A DNA stretch of 64,000 nucleotides from MAG-120802 sp049430265 (GCA_049430265.1 JBMTBW010000002.1:62001-126000); one strand, 5' to 3'; counted from the stretch's first letter, positions 17,145-26,358 are shown. The notes: a model not told the origin generated them from the sequence alone. Numbers and translations: made by a program.

Positions 17145-17641
17145 ATTAGCTCCTCTAGATTATCGGCAGTAATTATCCTACTTGCGATATCAATATCTGG
17201 GGTGAAGTGCTTAACAAATGGAATCAAAAAGTCTCGCCCCTGATAACTAAGCACTAAAGTGTCTTGAGATGGAAGCTGGAGAACCTCTTTGACTTCGCCC
17301 CAATCTTTGCCAGATCTATCTATTACCTTGCAACCTAGAATTTGGGAGATGTGAAAATCATCTTCAGTAATATTTGAATCTGCCGGATTAACATCAGCAA
17401 GAAGCAGAACGTTTCGAAGTTTTTCAACTGCGCTTCTATCGCCATAGCCTTCAAATGAGAGCAGCAGAGTTCCGCTATGCACTTTGGCGCCTGTTATCTT
17501 TAAGGGACCTTTATCTTCTGGATCTGTTTTTAGAATTGCACCAATAGCAAATCTCTCTTCAGGGCTATCGGTTCGAACTTCAATAGTTGCCTCGCCGCGC
17601 ACTCCATGTGCGCGACCGATGCGACCTACTACAAGTAACAA
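17141..17641 (-). CDS. rimM: 16S rRNA processing protein
   Basis: RimM binds ribosomal protein S19 and assists maturation of the 30S head. The N-terminal beta-barrel begins LVVGRIGRAHGVRGEATI, highly conserved for the family, and the C-terminal PRC-barrel domain contains IPFVKHFTPDID near residue 145. At 166 residues it is full length. The start is TTG 17641; the next in-frame start would cut the conserved N-terminus, so TTG is accepted. It overlaps trmD by 4 bp and follows khpA after 15 bp. Confidence 0.94.
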   Translation of the reverse strand: MLLVVGRIGRAHGVRGEATIEVRTDSPEERFAIGAILKTDPEDKGPLKITGAKVHSGTLLLSFEGYGDRSAVEKLRNVLLLADVNPADSNITEDDFHISQILGCKVIDRSGKDWGEVKEVLQLPSQDTLVLSYQGRDFLIPFVKHFTPDIDIASRIITADNLEELM

Positions 17642-17656
17642 ATTAGCTAAGCGCGA

Positions 17657-17899
17657 TTAACGCGCCTCATCCGCCTCAACAAGATCTACGCGAACACTTC
17701 GCCCAGCAAGAGCTGAAACCACAGTACGTAGCGCCTTTGCTGTCCGACCATTGCGACCGATTACTTTGCCAATGTCTTCAGGGTGAACTCTTACCTCAAG
17801 GGTGGTTCCGCGTCTTCCCTCTTTTTCAGAGATTATTACCTCTTCAGGGTTATCTACGATTCCCTTAACTAAATGTTCTAGAGCTTCATCAATCATCAT
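17657..17899 (-). CDS. khpA: KH-domain RNA-binding protein
   Basis: An 80-residue single-KH-domain protein (YlqC/KhpA). The GxxG loop of the KH fold is seen in KVIGRNGRTAKALR near residues 45-58. In firmicutes and actinobacteria the gene lies between rpsP and rimM, as it does here, and the product binds RNA with partner KhpB/Jag. It begins with two adjacent ATG codons, 2 bp after the rpsP stop, which suggests translational coupling. Confidence 0.94.
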   Translation of the reverse strand: MMIDEALEHLVKGIVDNPEEVIISEKEGRRGTTLEVRVHPEDIGKVIGRNGRTAKALRTVVSALAGRSVRVDLVEADEAR

Positions 17900-17901
17900 A
17901 T

Positions 17902-18459
17902 TTACTCAGCTGGAGTTTCAGTTGGCGCAGCCTCTGCAACTACTTCTGCAGGAACTTCTGCTACTGGGGTCTCAATCGGAGTTGCCTCAGCTACGACATC
18001 TGCTGGAGCTGCCTCAACAGGTGCTGCTTCTGCTACAACTTCTACCGGAGCGCTCTTTGCCGCAAGTTTTTCAGCTGCGCGCTTCTTCATCGTAGTTGCG
18101 CCATCTGCTGGTTCATTACTTGCTGCCTTTACTGCCTCTTCATAAGCAACGCGCTTATTCGGACGAACTGGAAGAGTCTTTAGAGTTCCCTCTTGACCAG
18201 CGATTCCCTTGAACTTCTGCCAATCGCCGGTAACTTTCAAAATTGCCTCTACCGCTGGAGTTGGTTGCGCACCATTTTTTAGCCAATGTTGAGCGCGATC
18301 TGAATTAACTTCAATTAGCGAAGGATCAGATGCTGGTGAGTAACGACCAATCTCTTCAATCTTTAATCCATTACGAGCTTTACGGGAATCTGCAACAACA
18401 ATTCGGTAGTGAGGAGTGCGGATCTTTCCCAAACGTACCAATCTAATTTTTACGGCCAC
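17902..18459 (-). CDS. rpsP: 30S ribosomal protein S16 with long Ala/Pro/Glu-rich tail
   Basis: The S16 core spans residues 1 to about 85 and starts VKIRLVRLGKIRTPHYRIVV, diagnostic for the family. Actinobacterial S16 proteins often carry a C-terminal extension, but this one is long: about 185 residues in total, with roughly the last 60 made of Ala, Pro, Glu and Val units such as VVAEAAP and EVVAEAAPTETPAE. That part is predicted to be disordered and acidic. The start is GTG 18459 with AAGGAG upstream. It leads the khpA-rimM-trmD operon and is separated by 170 bp from ffh on the same strand. Confidence 0.95.
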   Translation of the reverse strand: MAVKIRLVRLGKIRTPHYRIVVADSRKARNGLKIEEIGRYSPASDPSLIEVNSDRAQHWLKNGAQPTPAVEAILKVTGDWQKFKGIAGQEGTLKTLPVRPNKRVAYEEAVKAASNEPADGATTMKKRAAEKLAAKSAPVEVVAEAAPVEAAPADVVAEATPIETPVAEVPAEVVAEAAPTETPAE

Positions 18460-18629
18460 GAAGGCTTTCTCCTTGCATAGTTAATCGAACTTATCTTTTC
18501 TTCCTTGAGTAGGATGCCAAGTGTAGAAAAAAAGTTCTTACGTTTATAAGTGCCGGTCAAGAGGTAGAGGGCCCTTGAACAGGAGGCCAATATTGCCACG
18601 AGCCCTTGATATTTCCCAATTGAGCTTAG
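18460..18629 (-). other. Leader region of the rpsP operon
   Basis: A 170-base gap between the ffh stop and the rpsP start, both on the minus strand. On that strand it contains TTGACC followed by a run of seven T near 18526-18532 and, close to the gene, the ribosome-binding site AAGGAG. The T-run sits behind a weak CTTA/TAAG stem, so it may end ffh transcription. I could not fix a promoter with confidence. Confidence 0.4.
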
Positions 18630-20084
18630 CTATCGCCCCTCTTGGGCTGCTCGTTTGGCGGGGTTTCCAGATCGTGACTTCTTCTTCGGCGCGATCTTTG
18701 GCGAATTCATCGGAGAAGCAGTGGGAAGGCTCATTCCTCCAGGAAGCGCCATTCCTGCGGGTAATCCGCCACCTGATCTCATCTGCTTCATCGCTTTCTG
18801 TGCAGCAGAGAATCGATCTACTAAAGAGTTAACCTCTGTAACACTTCTGCCGCTACCAAGTGCAATACGTGCTCGTCTTGATCCGTTTAATATTTTTGGA
18901 TCTCGCCTCTCACTTGGCGTCATAGATTGCACAATAGCCTGTGTTCTAACTAGTTCATTATCATCAATGCTATCTATCTGCTTTTTCATTGCAGCAGAGT
19001 TAGCGCCAGGCAGCATGCCAAGAAGTTTGGTCATCGAACCCATCTTCTTCATTGCCCCTAATTGCTCTAAGAAATCCTCTAGCGTGAAATCTTGCCCTGA
19101 AACAAATTTCTCTTCTAGACGCTTAGCGCTATCGCCATCGAGGGCTCGCTTTGCCTGCTCAGCTAAGGTTGCGATATCGCCAAGGCCCAAAATTCTTGAA
19201 GCCATTCGCTCGGGATAGAAGTAATCAAAGTCGGTTAATTTCTCCCCACTTGAGGTAAAGAGAATTGGCTTTCCTGTAACTTCAACAATGGATAAGGCAG
19301 CTCCAGCTTTCGCATCGCCATCTAGTTTTGTTAATACAACGCCATCAAAACCCACACCCTCTAAAAAGGCTAGCGAGGTAGTAAGGGCATCTTGTCCCAT
19401 CATCGCATCTACCACAAAGAGAATTTCATTGGGATTAATTGCATCCCTTATTGAGCTTGCCTGTTGCATTAACTCACTATCAATTCCAAGTCTTCCCGCA
19501 GTATCAACGATTACAACATTATGAACTTTTTCTTTGGCATAGGTAATTGCGCTCTTTGCAACCTTTACTGGATCGCCAATTCCATTTCCTGCCTCTGGTG
19601 CAAAGATTGGAACTGAAATTGACTCTGCCAACACTTGTAATTGCGTAACGGCATTGGGTCTCTGCAGATCTGCTGCCACTAAAAGCGGAGTATTTCCCTC
19701 CTCTTTTAGAAATCGAGCTAATTTTCCAGCTAGCGTTGTTTTTCCAGATCCTTGAAGACCTGCAAGCATTATTATCGTTGGACCAGTTTTGGCATATCGG
19801 ATTCGTCGTCCTTGCCCGCCAAGAATTGCAATTAACTCCTGGTTGATAATTGAATAAATCTCTTCTGATTGATTAGTTGATTGCCTAATCTCTGGAAGTC
19901 TTTCAAGTGATCTACTTCTAATTTTCTCTACAAAGCCCTCAGTAACGCTTAAAGCAACATCAGCTTCTAGTAAGGCGGTGCGTAGCTCCTGGCAAGTACT
20001 CTCAATATCTTCAGGAGTAATTCGCCCTTTTCTTCGAAGTGATCCAAAGAGATCAGAGAACTTAGAACTTAAGGAATCGAACAT
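18630..20084 (-). CDS. ffh: Signal recognition particle protein Ffh
   Basis: SRP54 GTPase that binds 4.5S RNA and signal sequences on ribosomes and hands them to FtsY. The N domain (1-95) is followed by the G domain: G1 GLQGSGKTT at 109-117, DTAGR near 192 and TKLDG near 250. The methionine-rich M domain carries the RNA-binding region (PSERRDPKILNGSRRARIA) and ends in GGLPAGMALPGGMSL plus a basic tail KKKSRSGNPAKR. At 484 residues it is somewhat longer than the E. coli form. It lies directly downstream of glnK where many actinobacteria have glnD. Confidence 0.96.
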   Translation of the reverse strand: MFDSLSSKFSDLFGSLRRKGRITPEDIESTCQELRTALLEADVALSVTEGFVEKIRSRSLERLPEIRQSTNQSEEIYSIINQELIAILGGQGRRIRYAKTGPTIIMLAGLQGSGKTTLAGKLARFLKEEGNTPLLVAADLQRPNAVTQLQVLAESISVPIFAPEAGNGIGDPVKVAKSAITYAKEKVHNVVIVDTAGRLGIDSELMQQASSIRDAINPNEILFVVDAMMGQDALTTSLAFLEGVGFDGVVLTKLDGDAKAGAALSIVEVTGKPILFTSSGEKLTDFDYFYPERMASRILGLGDIATLAEQAKRALDGDSAKRLEEKFVSGQDFTLEDFLEQLGAMKKMGSMTKLLGMLPGANSAAMKKQIDSIDDNELVRTQAIVQSMTPSERRDPKILNGSRRARIALGSGRSVTEVNSLVDRFSAAQKAMKQMRSGGGLPAGMALPGGMSLPTASPMNSPKIAPKKKSRSGNPAKRAAQEGR

Positions 20085-20117
20085 GTCTTTAAGCCTACAT
20101 AATGGCTAGGCAAATAG

Positions 20118-20156
20118 AAAAAAGGTGGATACGCCCTCGCATATTCCACCTTTTTT
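20118..20156 (-). terminator. Rho-independent terminator after glnK
   Basis: A perfect 12-bp stem (AAAAAAGGTGGA at 20118-20129 with TCCACCTTTTTT at 20145-20156) encloses a 15-base loop. On the minus strand the stem runs straight into T-rich sequence. It separates the amt-glnK operon from ffh, and the symmetric A/T flanks could also work in the other direction. Confidence 0.85.
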
Positions 20157-20186
20157 CAAGTTTCACTGCCTAGATGCGGGCAATTA

Positions 20187-20525
20187 TTAGATTGCAGCCT
20201 CACCTTTCTCGCCGGTGCGTACGCGAACTACGTTATCAACGGGGGTGGCCCAGACCTTGCCATCGCCAATTGATCCAGTAGATGCCGCCTTCACAATGGT
20301 GTTGATCACGGAATCAACATCCTTATTCTCAGCAAGAATCTCTAACTTTATTTTGCTTATTAAGTCGATGGGATATTCGGCTCCGCGATATACCTCGATG
20401 TGGCCACCTTGGCGACCAACTCCAGATACTTCAGAGACTGTCATTCCTTTGACTCCAGCTGCCCTTAGGGCATTTTTAACTTCATCAAACTTTCCGGGCT
20501 TAATGATTGCGGTAATTAACTTCAT
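20187..20525 (-). CDS. glnK: Nitrogen regulatory protein P-II
   Basis: Trimeric PII signalling protein of 112 residues that senses 2-oxoglutarate and ATP/ADP and closes the Amt ammonium channel. The T-loop reads YRGAEYPID, with the nucleotidylation-site tyrosine at position 51. The C-terminal signature GDGKVWATPVDNVVRVRTGE is also present. It starts 2 bp after the amt stop, the classic amt-glnK pair, and ends at a strong terminator. The glnD gene for the modifying enzyme, usually next in actinobacteria, is not present here, although Tyr51 is kept. Confidence 0.96.
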   Translation of the reverse strand: MKLITAIIKPGKFDEVKNALRAAGVKGMTVSEVSGVGRQGGHIEVYRGAEYPIDLISKIKLEILAENKDVDSVINTIVKAASTGSIGDGKVWATPVDNVVRVRTGEKGEAAI

Positions 20526-20527
20526 GA

Positions 20528-21820
20528 TTAACGACCTCCCTTGAGAACTCCACCTAATTCATAGGCGCTCTCTGCGTGTTCTGATTGATCGACTCCTACT
20601 AGCTCACTCTCGCTCTTGACTCTGAACCCAATCGTTTTTTCAATTAGGAATCCGATGATTAGCGTCATTACAAATGAGTAACCCATAACTAGAGCAACAC
20701 CGAGGGCTTGTTTGCCAAGGAGCTCAACTCCGCCACCATAGAAGAGTCCATCTAGTCCCAGAATCTTGCTGGTTCCAAAGAAGCCAATTGCCAAACTGCC
20801 AACAATGCCTCCCACTAAGTGAACGCCAACAACATCTAGTGAATCGTCATAGCCCAGCTTGTACTTAAGACCAACTGCAAGTGCGCAGGCGATTCCAGCA
20901 AGAATGCCAATAACTGCCGCTGCCCATGGTTCAACGAATGCGCAAGCTGGAGTGATAGCAACAAGTCCTGCAACAGCTCCAGATGCAGCGCCTAGCGTTG
21001 TTGGATGTCCATCGCGGAATTTCTCCGTAAGAATCCAGCCAATCACTGCTCCCGCTGTTGCTACCTGAGTGTTGATAAATGCCAGAGCTGCAATCCCATT
21101 AGCAGCAAGTGCGCTTCCAGCATTAAATCCAAACCATCCAAACCATAGCAAGCTAGCGCCAAGGAGTACTAGTGGAAGTGAGTGAGGACGCATTGGGGAT
21201 TTCTGCCAACCAATTCTCTTGCCAAGAACAATTGCCAGTGCAAGACCTGCAGCGCCAGCATTGATATGAACTGCAGTTCCACCTGCGAAGTCTTGAACTC
21301 CTTGTGAGGCAAGATATCCAGCGCCAGTTACTGTATCGCCAACTTTATTTCCAAAGGCAAATACCCAGTGAGCTACTGGGAAATAAACCACAGTCACCCA
21401 AATAGCAACGAAGATCGCCCATGAGAAGAATTTTGCACGATCTGCAATTGCACCAGAGATCAGCGCCGGTGTAATAATGGCAAACATAAGTTGAAATACT
21501 GCAAATGCTAGAAGCGGGATTGGATAGACGCCCCCATTATTTGCCAATTCATTTACTACATCACCTAATCCAGATGTAGAGAAAGATCCATACCAAGGTG
21601 AATCAGCTTCATAGCCAAAGGCAATTTTAAAACCGTAGATAACCCAGAGAATACTTACTACTCCTATAGTGATTATCGACATCATCATCATATTTAGCGC
21701 GCTCTTTGCTCGCACCATGCCGCCATAGAAGAAAGCAAGCCCTGGGGTCATTAGTAAAACCAGGGCAGAGCTAGCTAAAACCCAAGCGGTATCGCCAGCA
21801 CTTAGTACTACTTCATCCAT
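20528..21820 (-). CDS. amt: Ammonium transporter
   Basis: Eleven-helix Amt/MEP/Rh channel of 430 residues that conducts ammonium as NH3/H+ or NH4+. Family signatures include ALVLLMTPGLAFFYGGMVR near 17-35, DFAGGTAVHINAGAAGLA near 175-192 (with the first pore histidine) and DVVGVHLVGGIVGS near 330. The C-terminal cytosolic tail (ESELVGVDQSEHAESAYE) is the usual contact for GlnK, whose gene follows 2 bp later. A GlnR-like box lies about 115 bases upstream. Confidence 0.96.
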   Translation of the reverse strand: MDEVVLSAGDTAWVLASSALVLLMTPGLAFFYGGMVRAKSALNMMMMSIITIGVVSILWVIYGFKIAFGYEADSPWYGSFSTSGLGDVVNELANNGGVYPIPLLAFAVFQLMFAIITPALISGAIADRAKFFSWAIFVAIWVTVVYFPVAHWVFAFGNKVGDTVTGAGYLASQGVQDFAGGTAVHINAGAAGLALAIVLGKRIGWQKSPMRPHSLPLVLLGASLLWFGWFGFNAGSALAANGIAALAFINTQVATAGAVIGWILTEKFRDGHPTTLGAASGAVAGLVAITPACAFVEPWAAAVIGILAGIACALAVGLKYKLGYDDSLDVVGVHLVGGIVGSLAIGFFGTSKILGLDGLFYGGGVELLGKQALGVALVMGYSFVMTLIIGFLIEKTIGFRVKSESELVGVDQSEHAESAYELGGVLKGGR

Positions 21821-21935
21821 TTTTTTCTCCGAACCGGGCTGCTAAATGCAGACCCCGTGAATAAAAGGTAAATATCTCAACTCTGAGAACGAGCAGATCA
21901 TGCTGTAGAAGTATTTCCCCTGATGGCTCAAATAG

Positions 21936-21951
21936 ATTTCACCAAGGTGAC
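21936..21951 (-). promoter_or_regulatory. GlnR-like box upstream of amt
   Basis: On the minus strand the sequence GTCAC-CTTGGT-GAAAT fits the actinobacterial GlnR half-box GTnAC-N6-GnAAC at nearly every fixed position; only the last base differs. It lies 115-130 bases before the amt start, in the 153-base gap between ftsY and amt. It is also part of a short palindrome (TCACC-AA-GGTGA), so it could instead be a weak ftsY terminator stem. No second box at the usual 22-bp spacing was found. Confidence 0.35.
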
Positions 21952-21973
21952 ACTTGCGCGCCCTCTGTTACGG

Positions 21974-22810
21974 CTATGTTAAAAGTTCAGCGATATACCC
22001 ATCGGCCTCAAAGGGGGTCAGATCCTCTATCCCCTCACCAAATCCAACATACTTCAAGGGAACTTGCAGAGCAGCCTCAGTGGCTATTGCAATACCGCCC
22101 TTGGTAGAGCCATCAAGCTTTGTGACTACTATCCCAGTTAAATTAACGCTAGCGGCAAAGGTCTCTGCCTGTTTGATTCCATTCTGACCAGTTGTTCCAT
22201 CAAGAACAAATAAAATCTCATTTACTAAAGTTACCTTCTCTACAACTCTTTGAATTTTACCTAGCTCATCCATCAAGTTGCTCTTGGTATGAAGCCTTCC
22301 AGCAGTATCAATTATCAGAAAGTCAAAACCTTCATCCTTCGCTTTTTTTGCTCCATCAAAAGCTATCGCTGCCGGATCGCTATTGCTTGAAGCGCTTAAA
22401 ACTTCAACACCTATTCTCTGACCCCAAGTCTGAAGTTGAGCAACGGCAGCAGCCCTAAAGGTGTCAGCAGCAACTAATAAAACTTTCTTTCCGCTCTTTG
22501 CATAATAATTGGCTAGCTTGGCTGCGCTAGTGGTCTTTCCAGTGCCATTAACTCCAACAAGCAGAATTACGGTTGGCCCATTATTTGACATGTTAATGGC
22601 CCTTGATGAGGTAGTTAATTTTGATTTGAGGGAGTTAGCGATAGCTGTTAAGAGCTCTTCACTCTTCTCGCGTTTTACTAACTCTAAAATCTCCTCAGTT
22701 ATCTTCACCCCAATATCTGATGAGATTAGAATCTGTCTAAACTGTTCAAGATCTTCAATTGTTGCTTTAGATTTTGAGAACTTGCTGAGGAAAGAGCCAA
22801 ATAAGCCCAT
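21974..22810 (-). CDS. ftsY: Signal recognition particle receptor FtsY (minimal form)
   Basis: SRP receptor GTPase. The protein is only 278 residues, essentially the NG domain: G1 GVNGTGKTT at 86-94, DTAGR near 171, TKLDG near 234. The long acidic, membrane-associated A domain of E. coli and the extended N-terminus of many actinobacteria are absent. It begins MGLFGSFLSKFSKSK, which can form the short amphipathic helix known to be enough for membrane binding in minimal FtsY proteins. It starts 2 bp after the smc stop, the conserved smc-ftsY order. Confidence 0.95.
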   Translation of the reverse strand: MGLFGSFLSKFSKSKATIEDLEQFRQILISSDIGVKITEEILELVKREKSEELLTAIANSLKSKLTTSSRAINMSNNGPTVILLVGVNGTGKTTSAAKLANYYAKSGKKVLLVAADTFRAAAVAQLQTWGQRIGVEVLSASSNSDPAAIAFDGAKKAKDEGFDFLIIDTAGRLHTKSNLMDELGKIQRVVEKVTLVNEILFVLDGTTGQNGIKQAETFAASVNLTGIVVTKLDGSTKGGIAIATEAALQVPLKYVGFGEGIEDLTPFEADGYIAELLT

Positions 22811-22812
22811 AG

Positions 22813-25800
22813 TTAAGCGGGTTCAGTTTCAATCTCGCGAAGACGCTGTGAGATAACTTCTGATACTCCATCACCGCGCATACTTACGCCATACAAGGTA
22901 TCGCCAATTTCCATAGTTCTTTTTTGATGAGTGATAATAATTAATTGCGATGCTTGTCTTAGCTCTTCTAGAACTGAGAGTAGGCGACCAAGATTTGTGT
23001 CATCAAGGGCGGCTTCAACCTCATCTAAAACATAGAACGGACTTGGCCTAGCTTTAAATATTGCCACTAAAAGCGCTACCGCAGTCAATGAGCGCTCACC
23101 GCCTGAGAGAAGTGATAGTCGCTTGATTCTCTTTCCTGGTGGGCGAGCTTCAACATCAACGCCAGAATTAAGAAGATCACTTGGATCAGTTAACAGCAGG
23201 CGTCCTTCTCCCCCTGGAAAGAGTCGAGCAAAGATTTTTTCAAACTCTCGGGCCGTATCTCTAAAAGCTTCTTCAAAAATCTCTTGGACCTTGTCATCAA
23301 CTGATTTGATGATGTCTAGAAGATCCTTCTTTGATTTCTTTAAATCTTCTAACTGATCTGCCAGATATTTCAACCGCTCTTCAAGGGATGAGAACTCCTC
23401 AAGTGCTAAGGGATTGATCTTGCCAAGAAGAGCCAGAGATTTCTCAGCTCCAGCTAGACGTTTTTCCTGCTCTTGACGGACATACGGAATGAATTCACCT
23501 TGACTCAAATTTCCAGATTCATCTTCGATGAAGGTTGGAACTGGCTTATCTGGACCGTACTCACTTACAAGAGATGAACTATCAACTCCAAATTCCTCCA
23601 TAGCTTTTATCTCAAGTTGTTCAATTCTCAATCTTTGTTCAGCTCTAGCTATCTCGTCGCGATGAACACTGGAAGTTAATTGATCAAGCTCAACGCTTAG
23701 ATCTCTGATTGCTTGGCGAATAGAGAGAATTTCGCCATCGCGATTAGAGCGAGCGAGTTCAAGTCTTTCCCGCTCACTATTTGACCTGGAGATAGAGCTC
23801 TCAATTTGAATTAAGGCTTCATAGGCAGCATCAGCAATAGCTTGCGCCGTAACAGCGCCCCTTGCTCTAGCTGCGCGGCGAGCGATGTTATTACTTGCTG
23901 CTTGGCGCTCATTCGATGCTGCAAGTTCCAGATCTCTAGCCCTCTGCGAGATTGCTGCTACTCGCTCCTCAATAGTTCGAAGCGCAAGACGAGCTTCAAC
24001 TTCAACTGCTCTTGCTGTAGCAAGAGTTGCTCTTAGATTTTCCAGAGTGCTTAACTCAGGTTCCAGCGGTTCACTACTTTTCTCAAATTCACTTCTAGCA
24101 ATATTTAGCTCACTTAAATCATTATTTAGCGCTTGCTTCAATTCCGATATGGATTTTTCTAGTCGCTCAACCTCACCGCTAGCGCTTTTTACTCCTTGGC
24201 TAGCTGCTGCCATCTGCTCAGCCAGGGCTGCCATAGCAGCATCTGACTCATTTAATCTAGCTAAGGCTTGATCGTAGGTAAGTTGATCAGATCTTAATTT
24301 TGTTTCAGCAGTAGAAATATCAAAGTGAATCCGATCGCAATCATGGCCATGCCGCTGCAGCTCTATCTCACCTTTTTCAATCATTTCAGAGATCTCAATT
24401 AATGAGGTGCGAGCAGATGAGCCGCCACTGGCTCTTCCTCTACCAACCAAATCACCATCACGAGTAACTGCAATAAGTGATGGATAGCTAGCGATGATCT
24501 GACTTGCTTGACTGAGTGATTCGGCAGCAACCAGACCAGAGAAAAGAGCCGGCAAAATGGAATTCAAAGTAGCTGAGGAAACTTTACTTGCTAGTGGTGT
24601 CAATCCACTTGGAATCTCAATAACTGGCCTTGAATCACCTTCGGATATAAAGAGCAGCTCAGCACTGCCAGCAGATTTAGATTTCAGGAAAGTGATTGCA
24701 GAGATAACTTGATTTAGATCTTGAAGCACTAAGGCATTTGCTAATGAGCCTAACGAATTGGTCACTGCGCTCTGCCAACCAGGCTCAACCGTTAAAAGTG
24801 ATGCTAGGCTGCCACGAATTACGATCCCTTGATCATTTGTTAATAGCGCACCACTTCCATCTTTGTGAAGCGTTGCTTGCCGGAGCGCATCAATTTTTGC
24901 CTCAGAAGCAGCTCTTGCTCGCTCAGCTAGAGAGAGATCGCTTCTTAACTTTTCAAGGCCCGCTTTGCTGCTATTAAGCAGAGCTTTTGCTTTTTCAAAT
25001 TCTGCATCAAGGCCGAGCTCTCCTGCATCAAGGCCTGCAATTTCACTCTCAAGTCGAGCAAATTCAACTTTAGCTTCAGCCACTCTTGCCTTGGCGCCAG
25101 TTAACGCGATCTCTAACCTACTAATTTCAGAGCCCGCGCCATCGATTCGAGATTGCAGAGACTTTATATGCCCTTCTTGTCTGGCAGTTCCTTCTCGATA
25201 ATCAGCAAGTGCTCTCTGTGCTGCGGCAACTCGATCTTCTTCACCCTTTAACCGCGCTTCTAATTGAGTAACGCTATTACTTGCGGCAACTAATTCAGCT
25301 CTTGCTTTATCTGATGAACCTTGCAGAACAGATTCCTCGCCCCTTAAAACTTTTGCTTCCGCATCTAGCGCTTCAGGATCTCGACCTGATGCTCTAGCCT
25401 CCTCTGCCTCTTCAGCTAAGAATCGCGCACGCTCCGATGCTAAGTTCTGAGTTCCTCTTAGCTTTTCTTTCTGGGCAGTTAGGCTGTAGTAATTATTCTG
25501 CGCACTGGCTAACTCTGGTCCCTGAATTGCTGCTATTTGATCTAGCTCAATCTCTCTTTTACGTAATTGCTCCAGCTCTTGATCAACTTCACTACGTCTC
25601 TGACGAAGAGCAGTTTCATCAGCAACTTCTAAACTTAATGTTGAATTGAATGCAATTAAGTCATCAGCCAGAATTCTTAGCTTCGCATCTCGCACATCTG
25701 CCTGAATCACCGCAGCTTTTCTGGCGACCTCTGCCTGTTTACCAAGCGGGCGAAGTTGTCTTCTTAATTCATTGGTGAGATCTTGAACTCTAGACATATT

Positions 25801-26358
25801 GCCTTGCATTGAATCTAATTTTCGAAGTGCTTTCTCTTTTCGCTTCCTATGTTTTAATATTCCAGCAGCTTCCTCAATAAATCCTCTGCGCTCCTCAGGA
25901 TTTGCTGTGAGGATGGCATCAAGTTGCCCCTGACCAACGATGACGTGCATCTCGCGTCCGATGCCACTATCACTTAATAGCTCTTGAATATCTAGAAGGC
26001 GAGCTGATTCACCATTGATCTGATAATCACTCTGACCATTTCGAAATAAAGTTCTTGAAATAGTAACTTCGCTAAATTCAATTGGTAGTGCGCCATCTGC
26101 GTTATCGATAGTGACTGATACTTCTGCTCGTCCCAGAGGCGCTCTTCCTGAAGTTCCAGCAAAGATGACATCTTCCATCTTCCCGCCGCGCAGGCTCTTT
26201 GCTCCCTGCTCGCCCATTACCCAAGAGAGAGCATCAACGACATTGCTTTTGCCCGAACCATTTGGTCCCACCACGCAGGTGATCCCAGGCTCGAACTTCA
26301 AGGTCGTTGGAGCCGCAAAGGACTTAAAGCCCTTCAGGGTCATACTCTTTAAATACAC
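22813..26358 (-). CDS. smc: Chromosome segregation protein SMC
   Basis: Condensin ATPase of 1181 residues that extrudes and aligns DNA loops. Walker A is GPNGSGKS at 31-38. Long heptad-rich coiled coils flank a hinge near residues 490-640 (around GSLASLLTVEPGWQ and GRGRASGGSSARTS). The C-terminal head carries the signature LSGGERSL and Walker B FYVLDEVEAALDD. This is full length. Partners scpA and scpB are not in the window. It precedes ftsY by 2 bp and follows mutM after a 39-bp GC-rich gap on the same strand. Confidence 0.97.
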   Translation of the reverse strand: MYLKSMTLKGFKSFAAPTTLKFEPGITCVVGPNGSGKSNVVDALSWVMGEQGAKSLRGGKMEDVIFAGTSGRAPLGRAEVSVTIDNADGALPIEFSEVTISRTLFRNGQSDYQINGESARLLDIQELLSDSGIGREMHVIVGQGQLDAILTANPEERRGFIEEAAGILKHRKRKEKALRKLDSMQGNMSRVQDLTNELRRQLRPLGKQAEVARKAAVIQADVRDAKLRILADDLIAFNSTLSLEVADETALRQRRSEVDQELEQLRKREIELDQIAAIQGPELASAQNNYYSLTAQKEKLRGTQNLASERARFLAEEAEEARASGRDPEALDAEAKVLRGEESVLQGSSDKARAELVAASNSVTQLEARLKGEEDRVAAAQRALADYREGTARQEGHIKSLQSRIDGAGSEISRLEIALTGAKARVAEAKVEFARLESEIAGLDAGELGLDAEFEKAKALLNSSKAGLEKLRSDLSLAERARAASEAKIDALRQATLHKDGSGALLTNDQGIVIRGSLASLLTVEPGWQSAVTNSLGSLANALVLQDLNQVISAITFLKSKSAGSAELLFISEGDSRPVIEIPSGLTPLASKVSSATLNSILPALFSGLVAAESLSQASQIIASYPSLIAVTRDGDLVGRGRASGGSSARTSLIEISEMIEKGEIELQRHGHDCDRIHFDISTAETKLRSDQLTYDQALARLNESDAAMAALAEQMAAASQGVKSASGEVERLEKSISELKQALNNDLSELNIARSEFEKSSEPLEPELSTLENLRATLATARAVEVEARLALRTIEERVAAISQRARDLELAASNERQAASNNIARRAARARGAVTAQAIADAAYEALIQIESSISRSNSERERLELARSNRDGEILSIRQAIRDLSVELDQLTSSVHRDEIARAEQRLRIEQLEIKAMEEFGVDSSSLVSEYGPDKPVPTFIEDESGNLSQGEFIPYVRQEQEKRLAGAEKSLALLGKINPLALEEFSSLEERLKYLADQLEDLKKSKKDLLDIIKSVDDKVQEIFEEAFRDTAREFEKIFARLFPGGEGRLLLTDPSDLLNSGVDVEARPPGKRIKRLSLLSGGERSLTAVALLVAIFKARPSPFYVLDEVEAALDDTNLGRLLSVLEELRQASQLIIITHQKRTMEIGDTLYGVSMRGDGVSEVISQRLREIETEPA

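Noticed and set aside
18655..19218. 187-codon plus-strand frame opposite ffh
   Set aside because: Antisense shadow of ffh; composition follows the reverse of ffh codons.
23885..24271. Several plus-strand frames opposite smc
   Set aside because: Serine- and leucine-rich reverse readings of coiled-coil codons; no start context or family.
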